Part shown: piece by piece, positions 34,694 to 47,000 of the stretch
How positions within the stretch are numbered: position 1 is the stretch's first letter
Layout: the number at the start of each line of letters is the position of its first letter
Source: Lathyrus oleraceus
Lineage: Eukaryota > Streptophyta > Magnoliopsida > Fabales > Fabaceae
Reading direction: 5' to 3'
DNA length: 64,000 bases
Assembly (NCBI RefSeq): GCF_024323335.1
Contig: NC_066579.1
Location: 359,228,665-359,292,664 of the forward strand
Position numbers and translations under genes: made by a program
The notes under the pieces: generated by a model
Databases searched by the model: none
Told to the model about the DNA's origin: nothing
What the model saw: the letters and a program-made list of their open reading frames with translations, nothing else

Positions 34694-37600
34694 ATGACGA
34701 ACAACAAGGAAGCTTTCAACATCTCAGATCTCAGTTCCGGTACGCATCTTCTCAACACTTGTGTTTTCCCCTAATTTCTTTCATGTCTTTTTTATGCAGT
34801 TTCTTGAATTCAGTTTTGATTTTTCTTTGTAGCTCTCAATGAAGAGGATCGGGCTGACCTGGTCAACGCTCTCAAGGTTTGCATGTTTCTTACTCTTTTT
34901 CCCAATTATAAACCCTATTGGTTTTTGTATTATTTTTTTGTAAGGTTTTGCTTTATTCTAACCCTAATTTTTTATTTTTGTGTTGGGTTTATGCTTTGAT
35001 GATTTGATTAAGTATTATTTATTTAGTTTTTGTTTTGTTCAATTGAATATGTGTAGAGTAAGATACAGAGTCTTGCTGGGCAACACTCTGATGTTCTGGA
35101 GAGTCTGTCTCCTGTTGTCAGGAAGCGTGTGGAGGTTCTCAGAGAGATTCAGGTATATTTTCCCCTATTTTTTTCTTATAATTTTGATCTGATGCAGGTT
35201 TTTAATGGTTAATGTGTGTTGTTTGATGCTTAATTGTTTAACTTCACCCCCTTATGTGTATTATTAATCAGTTAGTTGTATACTTTTTCTTTGTTTCCAA
35301 GATTTGTTTTCTTCATTTTCTTGGATAATGACAACACCAAGTTAACTTGATTTGAGTATAGAGTTTGTGATTTGAAGTTCATTTGGCAAATTCATTGCTT
35401 GTTGGATTTATCGTATGGAGTTTGTGCAAGTTGGGGTGCATCAGAGATCCTCCACGCACAATGCATTGTCTTTAACTGTTAAGCCGAGAATCTCCTCTGC
35501 TTAGTGAAATCATTATGTTGGATAAAATGTACCACCTTAATTGACTAATTAGAAGAAATTATCATTCATTAGGGATAACTGATTTCCGAACCTTGTATTT
35601 ATTCCAATCTTAACATTATACACTTGGAATTCTATTTAGGCTGGGGCAAGACTATTCCATTATTATTGTTTTATTAATCTATTATTATCTTATCTTGTTT
35701 GGGTAAAAATTGTTTTTATTTTCAATTCTGAGTTAACATTTGAGTTTTCTCTCTATGATATGTCACGTGGATCTGTCAGTTGCTCTTGTTGTTTGTATCT
35801 AATTTTCCTAAGATGAGTTTTGTTTTTGACTGTACAGGGTGAACATGATGAATTGGAGGCAAAGTTTTTGGAAGAGAGAGCTGCTCTTGAAGCCAAATAC
35901 CAAATTTTGTATCAACCATTGTACACTAAGGTATCCTACAGATTTTTTTCATTGTATATTCATGGTTACTCTGTTTAATTTAATCATGATTAATTTTCCT
36001 ACTATTTGATTTTAAAATTATTCAATCTGACTTATTTGTGTGTATATTTGTGTGAATATTTGATGTAATATCTTTAATCGCTGGATTTATTTATAATTTG
36101 GATGCAGCGTTATGATATTGTGAATGGTGTTGCTGAAGTGGAAGGGGTAGCAGTTGAAACTGCTGTTGCAGAAGAGGATAAAGGTGGTGACTAGGAACTT
36201 ATGTCTTACACTGTTGAAACTATTGTTGTAGGTCTTTTATCTCAGCAATTTTCTTGTGACTTATGCAGAGAAAGGAGTGCCTTCATTTTGGCTTAATGCT
36301 ATGAAAAACAATGATGTCTTAGGTGAAGAAGTAAGTTCAAAAAGTGTTGAGTATTTAACTTCTTAATTGCATGAAGTTTTTTAGTCATGATTACTTTTGT
36401 CATGATGTTTTCCTGCTTCTTTACAAACTAGATTACAGAGCGCGATGAAGGCGCTCTCAAGTTTCTCAAAGATATCAAGTGGACAAGGATCGAAGAACCT
36501 AAAGGATTCAAACTTGAGTTTTTCTTCGATTCCAATCCCTATTTTTCAAACTCGGTGTTGACCAAAATCTATCATATGGTTGATGAGGATGAGCCTATAC
36601 TGGAGAAGGCTATTGGGTAAGCTGGTCTTTTTTACCTATGCTATTGTACTGCTAGTTTTCCATAGTTTGTTGTAAGGCTTATTATTGGCTGCATTTTGGG
36701 TTTTGCAGGACTGAAATTCAGTGGCTTCCAGGAAAATGCCTGACCCAAAAGGTTTTGAAGAAAAAGCCCAAGAAGGGTGCAAAGAATGCTAAACCAATTA
36801 CCAAAACTGAAACCTGTGAAAGTTTCTTTAACTTTTTCAATCCACCAGAAGTCCCTGAAGATGATGAAGACATTGATGAAGATATGGTATGGCACCTATA
36901 TAAACTCAAGGCTACATATAAATCTGAAACTATATACTATTGCTTAAACTATTTAATTGAATTTTTAACAGGCTGAGGAACTTCAGAATCAGATGGAACA
37001 AGACTATGACATTGGGTAAGCATGCCTATTTGCCTTTACTTTTATCGAAGCTAGGGTCCAACTTTATCATGCTCTCATAGTTTGTTCACTCATGATGTAT
37101 ATGTGCATTTGTAATCTTGAATCTATCCTTAATTGAGTTTTGATGCTTATGCAGGTCAACAATAAGAGATAAGATCATCCCCCATGCTGTGTCGTGGTTT
37201 ACTGGGGAGGCTGCTCAGGGAGAGGAGTTTGGAGACCTGGATGATGAAGATGAGGATGAGGACGATGATGCTGAGGAGGATGATGAAGAGGAGGATGAGG
37301 ACGAAGATGATGATGATGAAGAAGAGGAAGAGACTAAGACTAAAAAGAAGGTATAATCTTGATTGAGTTGCTGAAATGTTGGGTTGTCTTTTATTTAATG
37401 TTTGAACTTGAATTAACTCAATTGTTTTTTTGTGTCCTTTGTTAATTTCCTTTGGAATGTTGCTGCAGTCATCTGCTAGTAAGGTAAAGCCATTTTAACT
37501 TTGTGATCTTAATGAAATCATATTAGGTTTTATTTTTTATTTATTTGTTTGCTTGATGGTGTATCTCTAACAAGAGAAGTGCTAGCAACAACACTCTATT

Positions 37601-37909
37601 TGACACTTTCTCCACTAATGTATTTATTTGGCACACCCACGTAGGCTGTTGAGTATTGAAAATATTGTCAAAAAGAGTGTTGGTATACACTATTTAGTAC
37701 AAAGTGCTGTCAATTGGCGGCACAAAAACACTAGCTTACAATACAGTAGCATATTAGAGTTCAAAACAAACCACTTTTTTATGCAATCAGGTGTAGACAA
37801 TACATTTTTCCTAATTTCCATCTTGGTTATGTGTTTTCAGAAGAGCGGAATTGCGCAGCTTGGCGATGGTCAGCAGGGTGAAAGACCACCAGAGTGCAAG
37901 CAGCAGTAG
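34694..37909 (+). CDS. NAP1: Nucleosome assembly protein 1-like (NAP1) histone chaperone
   Basis: Twelve exons with GT-AG introns: 34694-34739, 34833-34876, 35057-35152, 35838-35930, 36108-36183, 36269-36330, 36432-36616, 36709-36886, 36972-37015, 37155-37350, 37469-37483, 37841-37909. They sum to 1104 bp, 367 residues plus stop, all in frame, the usual plant NAP1 length. Visible features are [16 protein letters not shown], the long N-terminal helix region, [50 protein letters not shown], a basic [12 protein letters not shown] (candidate NLS), a long Asp/Glu tail in exon 10 and a C-terminal CKQQ, a farnesylation-type CaaX box. NAP1 binds H2A-H2B and H3-H4, shuttles histones and acts in nucleosome assembly and somatic recombination in plants. 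Exon 5 needs the weak donor AAAG/GTGGTG; reading through it would meet a stop four codons later. Exon 11 is only 15 bp. The gene appears intact. Confidence 0.95.
37579..37690. mobile_element. Small MITE-like inverted repeat in last NAP1 intron
   Basis: GTGCTAGCAACAACACTCTA with TTTGACA at the left (37579-37605) is the near inverse of TGTCAAAAAGAGTGTTGG followed by TATACAC at the right (37666-37690). The 112-bp unit sits wholly within the intron between exons 11 and 12. No clear target duplication is seen. Class is not assigned. Confidence 0.6.
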
Positions 37910-40280
37910 TTTATTTATTCAGAGTATGATGCTACTGAAAGTTGCTTTGGGGTCCTAGCGCCTGATGAAAAAAGAGTTCTCAATTTCATGTGGTTTTTCA
38001 TGGTCCTTAATTCATTTTCCTCCCCTTAGTTTTATTTTAGTCTGAATTTATTGAGTCTCTTGCCCCTTTTTGTCCCTCTCCTTTTGGAGAGATGGTGTTA
38101 TATAGTCAGTGGTGGTGGTGTGATTTATTGGTACTTCAAGTTTAGGTCTCCTTCCTAGATACTTAAAGCTTGTGCTTGATTATTACCAATATTTTTGGTA
38201 TACTTTGATTAGCAAAACGTTGCTACAAGTTTTCGCTTGAGAAGAAATATTGTAATGATTTTTTCTTCTAAATGCATGTTACAATTTTATTATTTGTATT
38301 CGGTTTTACTTGAGAAAATGAGATTTTGGATGTCATAGTTTTTCTATTCAAATTTATGCACAAGATTCAGAGATTTTTTTTTATTATCTGTTTATAAATT
38401 TTTTAAACAACTATCAGTTATAATAAAGTGTTACATTCCTAATAAAAGTTTTGGATAATGTTGTCAAACCAAAAATGATTTGAGTGACAAAATGAGCTTA
38501 TGGAGTTTTCGTTCCATTATCTTTTGTATGATTTTTCTTTTGATGAAAATCGAACTTAAATCAAAGTATTACTTTTCTAATAAAAGTTTTGAAAAGATCT
38601 TATGAAACAAGAAATGATTTGGGTGATGAAATGAGCTTTTAAGCCTATTTTTTATGCCCAGTCTTTGGAGGGTTGTTCTTCCTACCTTTATATGTGCATA
38701 CTATACTCCTGAATTTAAAATTGTCCTTTATCTTTGGATGCAGTCAAATTGTCCTACCGACGATTTTTTTTTATGAATATGTATTTTTGAAATGTATCCT
38801 ACTTTTATAAATTATTTGGGTATATCAGAAGATATATTTTTTAATGTAACCCTAAATTACTTAAGAAATGTGTTTTTTTTATTCAAATACCCTATCTTTT
38901 TCAAAAAAAAATTCAAAATAATCTACTTTTTAAATTATTTTTCAAACTGCTCCAGTTTTAAAAAAACAAAATTAAGATGTAGGTGTCAGATCAATTGACG
39001 CCGACTCTTAATTTTAAAGAGGCAGTTCATCAAAATCGACTCTTAATCCAATGCCAAAATCGAACCACCACCGAATAATCAAGATTTCACCGAAAACTTC
39101 TCATCTCAGCAGTTCATCAAGAACTTTCAAACTCATGTGTATCTTTTTCCAAAACTCTAAGGCAGTGCTTAGTGAAGGAGATTCACCAAGAGCGAAACAA
39201 GTCGCGACACACCGATTTAAACGTGTTTCGATGGTTCAAAAATCAATCTTCAAAATCGAATCAAACTGACTCGAAGCTCAGTTCATCTTCGTGTATACAC
39301 GGAATCAACGAAAGTGAAATCGATGCGAAACAGTGAAATTTACCGATTCGAAGTCTCGAAGGATTTGTTGACTCCAGGGGTGCGTGATGAGGCTTGAAGA
39401 GTGATCTCCAACTCGTACCGGCTTCAAAATTCCGACGTGTTTTTCAGGTGATGCTTCAATCCTTTTCTTCCTCTAATCGTATTTTTTTTTCTGTTTCTAT
39501 TTCTGCTATAAAGTTTCTTGTTGAGAATATCCTTAGTTGCCTCAGTGTGAGAATGGTTAGTGAAAGTTCTGTTTGGTTCTGTTATCGGGCTCGCAAGGGT
39601 TAGTAGTTGTTCAACTTTATCAGTTGGAAGTGGGAGTTTTTTATGGAAGGTGAGGTTCAGTCGAAGATGGTTTGTAGAGGGTGGGGTTAGTTTCTTTTAA
39701 GGGTTGAAGGTTAGAGATTGTTGTTCGGAGAAGTTGGAGAAGGTTAGGATTTTGTTATTCAGTTAGGAGCTGTTAGAAATTCAGATGAAAAATTGGTTAT
39801 TAGAAATTCTGTTAGCCTTTTGGTTCAGTTTCTGTTGGTTGGAAATTCGGTGGATGGTTTTTGAGTTATGGAAGTTATGTTAATTGGTTATTTTGTTTAT
39901 ACTTATGCATAAATTATTTGTTTTGTTAATGAGTGTGTACAAGTTGGTTTCACTGTGATTTTGTGTTAGAAAAAAATAGGGTTGTAATTGGCTTTTATGT
40001 TAAGAAATTGTAGGTTGAATGGTTTTGTAATCCTCTACTATGCGCGTTATGTAGGTTCACATGGTTTGGCATTGGATTTCACGATCTTAGCTTTGGTTGC
40101 TTGGAATTGCTAGGATGCTTATTCGACTTAGATACACTTGGTGCAAGAAATGGTTCTTGGTTTTGGCAAATTTACATGGTAATTCCTTTGATGAAGTTGT
40201 TGTTCTTCTCTCTACACCAATTCCTTTGATGTGCCACAAATGCATTTTGAAAGTGGTTGAATCTCATTTAATTGGCTTCA
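37910..40280. other. NAP1 3' region and intergenic DNA
   Basis: The first ~350 bp is T-rich and would hold the NAP1 3' UTR; no single poly(A) signal stands out. From about 38700 onward there is AT-rich DNA, an inverted pair AAAATTAAGA/TCTTAATTTT near 38970-39015, and a stretch at 39050-39460 with mixed codon-like composition and a CAG/GTGATG donor-like site, but no frame of convincing length. No gene is called. Confidence 0.45.
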
Positions 40281-40283
40281 GTA

Positions 40284-40384
40284 CATGGTGCTGCCAATCC
40301 AATTGGCACCCATGTGTATAAAGTGAGAAGAGGCGCCAATTTTTGGCGCCTCCGTGTATTGTGATTTTTTTTTGTATAAATAGA
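40284..40384 (+). promoter_or_regulatory. Promoter-like region with two inverted repeats and TATA box
   Basis: AGGCGCCAA and TTGGCGCCT (40331-40351) form a perfect 9-bp stem around TTT. Just upstream, ATTGGCACCCATG pairs imperfectly with CATGGTGCTGCCAAT (40284-40316). TATAAATAG lies near 40375 and the ATG of the next frame at 40433, a normal plant spacing. Confidence 0.5.
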
Positions 40385-40432
40385 CGTGTTGGATGATTAA
40401 TTTTTCACATCTCTTTTCATTATATTACAAAC

Positions 40433-40702
40433 ATGTTTCGTCTTCGTCGCCGCTACGGAAACATGATTTATTCGAGATACAAGCCTCCGATAGAGATGAT
40501 GTTTTGGAATATCTGTCGTTTCGAGCAACTAAAGAGGGTGTTGGTTCATTGGTTAGACAAAAACATACCTGAAGGCGAAAAAATTAGAAGTATTGAGAGA
40601 TTCGATGCCGTACGTGGTTGGGTGCGAGTAAAAAATGATAAGGATGTTAGGGAAGTGATGTTTGGCCTAGATGACATCAGTTTGATTGTTGTAATCAGTT
40701 AA
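40433..40702 (+). CDS. Short protein resembling the N-terminal domain of MULE proteins
   Basis: The open frame of 89 codons starts with an Arg-rich MFRLRRRYG and continues with MFWNICRFEQLKRVLVHWL and RGWVRVKNDKDVREVMF. The last phrase resembles the V-K-x-N-D-x-D-V end of PB1-like N-terminal domains found in Mutator-like proteins, and a comparable phrase (EVKTNDDFKVTW) appears in the fragment at 43664. A TATA box is properly placed. It may be the surviving first part of a decayed MULE gene or an independent small gene. Confidence in expression is low. Confidence 0.4.
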   Translation: MFRLRRRYGNMIYSRYKPPIEMMFWNICRFEQLKRVLVHWLDKNIPEGEKIRSIERFDAVRGWVRVKNDKDVREVMFGLDDISLIVVIS

Positions 40703-40879
40703 AAATGTTGTTTTTAAATGTTGTGGTTAAGTATTTTCATCTGTTTTGATATTTGTTGTTTGTGTTGTTTATTCAGACCTGTTCGGTTTTAAGTGTGTTT
40801 AAGTTGGAGTGATGTTTGTTGTTAACCTTGTTGTAACAAAAAGTTATTAATATATCAAAATCAAATGTTACAAAAATTG

Positions 40880-41566
40880 AAAAGAGGTACTAAATTATGA
40901 TGCAAAGGTTGCTCCTAGATTGAGACATTTTTTCTTATTGTGTCCGGGTTGACGACATATACTACATAATCTTATCATTTTATTAGTCATATCCATTTCT
41001 GTTCTTATACGCGTGCTCTTTGACCGTCCTTTTTTCTTTCTTCGCATCTCATCATTGTGTCAAACTATGTCCCCTTGATATGGAGGGCAATATTCCTCCA
41101 CTGCTAGCACTGAGAAGCTTTCGTTATAGACATCCATGACGATAATGGCCTTGTAAACATCAGATAGATCGCTGTAAGCATCCTGGTGAGTATGTGTGCA
41201 TGCCGCAATGACATGGGAGCAAGGAATACGGAAGACCTGGAACTTTCCACAGTCGCATCAACTTCTGTTTAGTCTAACATCATAGGATAAATTTGGCCTC
41301 CCCTCATTGTGGTCCATTGTTTCATGTACACTGAAATTTTGCCTATGACAGTCAAAGATTGTAACCGAGTGTATGCTAGCTTTGATAGTTTCCTCTTTCA
41401 TCACTTTCAAAGATTGTAACCGCGTGTGTGCTAGACTACCATCCCTAGCACAAAAATACACATATATATTTTCTGGATGTGATGTTTTGCTCCAAGCATG
41501 GGGTTGGTCCAGACTACCGTCCCTAGCGCCCGCAACCACAACCCGTTCACATTCTCGTACGCACAA
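40880..41566 (-). pseudogene. MULE transposase C-terminal fragment (SWIM finger, zinc knuckle)
   Basis: On the minus strand FSVHETMDHNEGRPNLSYDV is followed by a stop where Trp is normal, then CDCGKFQVFRIPCSHVIAAC, the CxC…CxH SWIM zinc finger of Mutator-like transposases. DVYNESFSVLAVEEYCPPYQ follows, then a second Trp-to-stop change, a lysine/arginine stretch and CSICRQPGHNKKKC, a CCHC knuckle. The catalytic DDE core is missing. Both stops are single TGG-to-TGA type changes. Confidence 0.85.
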
Positions 41567-41644
41567 AAGTAAGTTCTAACAATTGACTATATTTACTTAG
41601 TTTACCGATTGTTATCTCTAAATAATATATCTACTTTTATGGTG

Positions 41645-42795
41645 CAGATGGTTGGCACGTGGTATGAGTTACAACAAATGTCCTAGACACTGTATTACCC
41701 AGTATCACAATCTCTTGGATCACCTTCGACCAACAGATGTATTGTCATGAACCTAATTAATTCGTAATAATTTATTTTTTAATATCACCCATTTATAATC
41801 TAATATATTTTCAGATTTCAGTTCATTTGGCGTCCATATTTAAACTTGGATCATGACCATAAAATCAATGAATAAGACGCAGTTGTTTGGACGACATGCA
41901 CACCGATCATAAGATTCACCATTGTGGAGATGCACCATAGTGATCGTGTTAAATTGCAGTTCGGTATGCTTCAACACATCCCAAATCCCCCAACAAACCT
42001 AGGAGAATGGCATCTACGAAAAGTTAACGACCAATGGAACTTTAACCCTTGGCAAAGCTTCGCTAGATCTGAGTGTCGAAAATGGAAGCATCGACAAGAC
42101 TATGTCTTAACTGACGCTGTGATGCCAACCGAAGAAAAACCAACTCGTAATTATATGGCTTGGTACAAATCGATTCGATTTGAGTTCCTCGCCGAGGATA
42201 TGTACATATACGACCCACGTCAGGTAACTTACACACAAGAAGGTTCAATATCTAACCCCTAACAACATTGTCAGATCGGTTGCTCACAACCCCCTATCCA
42301 TCAAAAATTTTGATCCACACACACAAACCTATGACCCTAACATGCCAAACACCCAACTACAATACCAAGAGTATACCCCGTACCACCACCAACAAGTAGA
42401 TCATCATCAAGACACCTAACATCACTATGTACCCATCACATCACCCTACCATATCCTCCTTAGCCAAAATACTTAGCGATCATTTAACACCAACCGTCTC
42501 TCCTCCTACTATAACCAAGAAGCCCAAACATTACAAAACCAAAACATGCAACAACCATATGGCTACCAAACACCATAACAATCATTTCAACCTTTCCTCG
42601 ACACATTATTCACACCAATAACTCAAACACAACCCGACTACTCTGGCATGGGTCACGAACTTAGCTATGGCGGTAGCACTTCATTGCATACACAGGACTA
42701 CGCAGATTTGTCTGAATATCTTAGGCAATCTCATGCAGGTAGTGGTGATGTTCTTGGTCCCTCAAATATTCAAACACCTGGGGTGAATCACTAAC
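41645..42795 (+). pseudogene. Plant mobile domain (PMD/MAIN-like) remnant
   Basis: An exon-like piece at 41645-41745 gives HCITQYHNLLDHLRPTDV. After an AT-rich gap with an acceptor-like TTTTCAG (41810-41817) comes FIWRPYLNLDHDHKINE with a stop, then a long open part (41924-42262) containing MHHSDRVKLQFGMLQHIP, NFNPWQSFARSECRKWK and RNYMAWYKSI. A Pro/Gln/Tyr-rich tail is broken by stops to about 42790. This is the plant mobile domain pattern, widespread in transposons and in genes captured from or by them. The copy is non-functional. Confidence 0.75.
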
Positions 42796-42829
42796 GTGTA
42801 AGAAATCATGCACAAAGATATATGAGAAC

Positions 42830-43290
42830 AAAGCAAAATAGTTGTAATTCTCAATGCTCTAGTTCCTTGCCTGAGTGGTCCGGATCCGTTTGACAAATGG
42901 ATGTGCTTCCCAGAAATGAGACATCTTATTGCAAATGGTTATGATAAGGTGTTTATTGCTTTATCACGATATTGTTTCTCGGAAACATTCTTTCCACTTC
43001 GGAGTAAGCCACATCCAAATCCATCTGAACGCATCATGTGTATAGGTTCACTATAAAAACACAACATTTTGTTCATGTTTGTTTGAAACTGGGATGTCCT
43101 ATACCAAAGACATGACTATAGTGGACAACATGTTTTACACTAGATGTTGAAACTTGGCCGAATCACTTTTTAGAAAGTATGGAAGAGTTCACCAAGTTGA
43201 GTAACATTGAAAGAGAACCAAATAAGGAAAGACCGAAGAATAGACCACCAATAAATTTAGTCAATGCAATATGTTTTGATGCATTTTAGT
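42830..43290 (+). pseudogene. OTU-like cysteine protease C-terminal fragment, transposon-associated
   Basis: The plus-strand translation includes GPDPFDKWMCFPEMRHLIA, RYCFSETFFPLRSKPHPNP and, after a frame change near 43055, HFVHVCLKLGCPIP with the expected catalytic-side His. A lysine-rich end with KLSNIEREP-like codons follows. OTU domains of this form are found in MULE-derived proteins of legumes. The catalytic Cys part is absent. Family assignment rests on pattern memory only. Confidence 0.55.
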
Positions 43291-43621
43291 GGTAATCTAA
43301 CAATGTAACACATTTTTTATATGCAACGCACTGCATAATATTATAAAAATGGATGATATTTTTTGGGTATTTTTTGTGTTTTGAAAATTGGCTTTTCATA
43401 ATCAATTGGTTATGTTTTGCATAGTTTCTAGGAGGATCCAGAGATGCATCTCTGGATACACCGTTTAATTATTAAAAGCAAAACAAAACAGGGACCAATC
43501 CGGATGTGCATCTACGGATAAACCCTTACTTTTTGAAAAAAAAGATGGATCCAGAAATGCATCTCTGAAGTCTTTCCTGGAGATAGGATAGAGTTTGTAA
43601 GGTCCTTATTGCTCTATACCT

Positions 43622-44035
43622 TCTATAAATAGGGTATCTCATTCCATTTTCTTTACAAAAATTAGAATGAATCTCTATTCCCATCTTGCATTTGTGTATT
43701 TCAATGGCGTAAATCCCCCACTTCAGTTTAGGGTCTCCGAGGACATACTTCTCGTTGATTTGAAATCCAAACTAAATACTCTGTTGCGATATCTTGGAAA
43801 TTAGAGAGTTATCAAGCTCGTGTACCGTTCACCCTCCATTGATAACGAAGGGAAGATACAGTTCACCATGCTTGAAGTGAAGACAAATGATGATTTTAAG
43901 GTTACGTGGAGTAGCTTTACCATTACTTAACAAAGGGTCTAATTATAGTGAATGCGACAATTCAAAGATCAGCTGAAGATATTAAAAGGATGTTGCAACA
44001 TCCTGATCCACCCGTTTTAAATAACATGCAATGTT
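43622..44035 (+). pseudogene. MULE N-terminal (PB1-like) domain remnant with TATA box
   Basis: CTATAAATAGG at 43622 precedes an ATG near 43667. The translation MNLYSHLAFVYFNGVN, RVSEDILLVDLKSKLN, KLVYRSPSIDNEGKIQF and EVKTNDDFKVTW matches the N-terminal domain of Mutator-like proteins. A TAG after LGN and later stops and a frame change break it. The surrounding 43430-44290 repeats GATGCATCTC-type phrases at least six times. Confidence 0.6.
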
Positions 44036-47000
44036 AAATTTATGTAATGTTTAACTACGTAATTTTTATTTTGATGTTAATTTATGTTGGTTTTCCATTT
44101 TTCCATGGTTTCTGCCTGTTTCTGTTTTGAACCAGCATAGTACATTCTAAAAATGCATCTCCAGAAAGCTCACAAACTAATGAACTAAGCGGGGTTACGA
44201 AGATGCATCTCCGAACCAAATTTAAACAAAACAAGGATTTCTCAACACTTTCACTAAGATGAGTGTGAAAAAGGGTGCATCCGGATCTACGGACGCTAAA
44301 GGCATTTGATAATTTTTACAGTGGTGGATGAGAACACATAAGGATGAAAATGAAATTTCCCTATCTTTATGAGTATATAATATAATGATCCGTTAAAATG
44401 TGTTATTTTGTGTGTTGAATGAGTAAAGATAACGCTTACTTAAAAGTTCCGTAAAAAATAGTCAAAATTGTCATGTAGATTGGTGTCTAACTTCCAACAA
44501 CAATTACATTACTATACCCAACATAATGGGCTAATATTTTTATTTATTTTTTCATTATCAAATGAAACATGATGCAATTGATTTCCACTTTGTTTGTGAA
44601 ATTGTAGGATGTACGCGAATAACCATTTCTTTCAAAATAGATACTACTTCTGATATGGACTATAACAAGAAAAAAACCATGATTTTAAAATCAAAATATA
44701 AGAATTTTAAACTAAATTCACCCTTAAGACACATAAGATCCAAGTTGGCTCCCCCCCCCCCCCCCCCACTATTATGTGAAAAATCACAAAATTTCATGAC
44801 ACATGAGTAATTTTTTTAGGGAAGGTTTTAGGGCCTATAAACTATCATTTTTGAATATAATATTAAATGAATGGATTTGACTCAGATAAACACTATTTTA
44901 AATAATAAACTTTACACTCATGATTATCATTAACTTCTTTGTCATAATGTTTGCAAACACGTCCCATTGTCAAACATAATATACAAAAAAAACGTCACAT
45001 TTGAGTTCGTCATCACTATTATCATTAACACTTGAAATTAAAGATCAACTTAGATCAAGTATGTACCATACATTTTAAATTTACAATACAAATTTTATAT
45101 ACCAAGCTTTATAAACTTCAAAATCACCATGTATATTATTCTGTGTAGGAACCATAGATAAATGTAGATCAAATGAACTTGAGCTCCGATATGGTGGAGT
45201 AAACTTATGGTACGATTGAGTAGGGGTGGATCTACATGGTTAACACTCTAACGCCCAAATTAATAAATGAATGAGAAAGTATTTTGAGTGTGTGGATGAG
45301 AGAATATCTGAAATGATGCACATTGTGTTTTATATAAGAGGGCAGTTAGAACCCTCTCCATGAGATTCAATTGACCAACCATCCCGATCCCCAGCCGGGA
45401 ACGGGTTTCCCACACCCACTTCGCCTTCACCCGCATAAATTGTAATTTTTTAAAAATGCACATTTTTCTCCCAAAATCAATAATTAAACTAAATGATTAT
45501 TTATTTTAAGAACAATCTAATATTTGATCATTTTCATTTAATCTTCATTTTTTAAAATGAATAATAATTATAATAAATTTGATATCTTAAGATTAACAAG
45601 GATAAATGCATAATCAACTTTTAAAAAATAACGGTAATAAATTAAGTTTAACAGTAGGGGGAGGAATGAGGTTAAGTGTGGGGCTGGTACATCCTCTTCC
45701 CCACCCCTGCCCACGCAATTAAAAATTGGGTTTCCCCCGCACTCACCCCATCCCCAACTAAATCGGGTTTTCTCCATTAAAAAAGGGGCAGGGGCGACCG
45801 AGTTCATCCATGTTTAGATTTCCATGCCTAGTTTGGACGTACATGTCTTTATTCAGCTTACGGTAGAAGGAAAAGGAAGGGTTTCGATAGGACACTAGGA
45901 AAATTGAGAAAATGCATATTAAATAGATTCTTTGTGATTAACAACATTTGAATAGGAAACTTTGACGCATGAGCCTATTCCTTGAGGACTCTTCTGCTGT
46001 GTTTACAATTTCTTTAATCTTCGATAACATCCTTCAATTGCTTATTATTTTCACCACCTCTTATGAATTAATCTTTAACAAACAATCTTTTGAATTCATC
46101 TCTTTCAAGGTGACCCACAAAGTGTTTCTTTCCTATTTCATTTGTCTACTTCGCTAGGGTGTTTGAAGAAAGGGGATTTTTAAGGAGAAATTCACCACCG
46201 ATGGTTGGACATTAGGTAGCAATTTCTACTCTAGGAAGATGTTAGGGTTTTTGACCCTTAAAAAATCTTTTGGCATATATGACTTTTTATTTCTACTACT
46301 CTGTATTTTTCCTTACACTTGTTTCTCTTTATATGTTGGCAAGACTTTTAAAAGAACAATTTTTGTCATGGAGCCCAGGACGCGATAAAAGATAACTCAA
46401 TTGTGTGGTTAGGTCAAGGGACGTTAGATATTGTTGATGATGATTATGGATTGGTGACCTAGAGGACACCCTGAGTGGTGAAACAATGTTTACGAGGATA
46501 TGCTTTAGACACTTCTCCGCTCTCCGCATGAAGGGCTCATAGGCACAAAATTATCACTTGTGGAAGTGAACTGCATGTTCTCTTCAATGCAAAATATCCT
46601 TTCAGCAAGGAAGTGTTAAGTTGTATACGTTGTTCAACATATCGTTTTCCTCTTGCATGCCTAAATTAGTTGCTGATTGTAGAGCATTTCATGTCCATGA
46701 ATTACAGATTGTGATCAATGATGCTTTGAAGTTAACATTGGAGCAAATGTAAAGATGGTTGATATGTTGGGAGAAATTGGAAGGTCCCTTGTCCAACTGT
46801 TGAAGGTGCCACATTTTATAGTGTTGGAATTTTAGCATAAATAACTAGGACTAGAGTATCGTCAGTTGGTAGAAGAAGTGGAACATCCCTTACTAGATTT
46901 GGAATGCTTATTACAACTGTTGGCGCGACAAAGGCACTGCGCGCGATGGTCGAACGAGTGGTTTTCGATGCTACCATGGTAACAAGAATCAGATCGATGA

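Noticed and set aside
36184..36195. In-frame stop after exon 5 of NAP1 suggesting a pseudogene
   Set aside because: Splicing at AAAG/GTGGTG and joining to 36269 restores the frame and all 12 exons sum to a multiple of three.
37184..37366. Arg/Met-rich frame over the acidic exon of NAP1
   Set aside because: Off-frame reading of the Asp/Glu-coding repeats of exon 10; the NAP1 frame explains the sequence.
44751..44767. C17 homopolymer as a structural signal
   Set aside because: Single homopolymer without partner G-run nearby; may also be a length-uncertain sequencing site.
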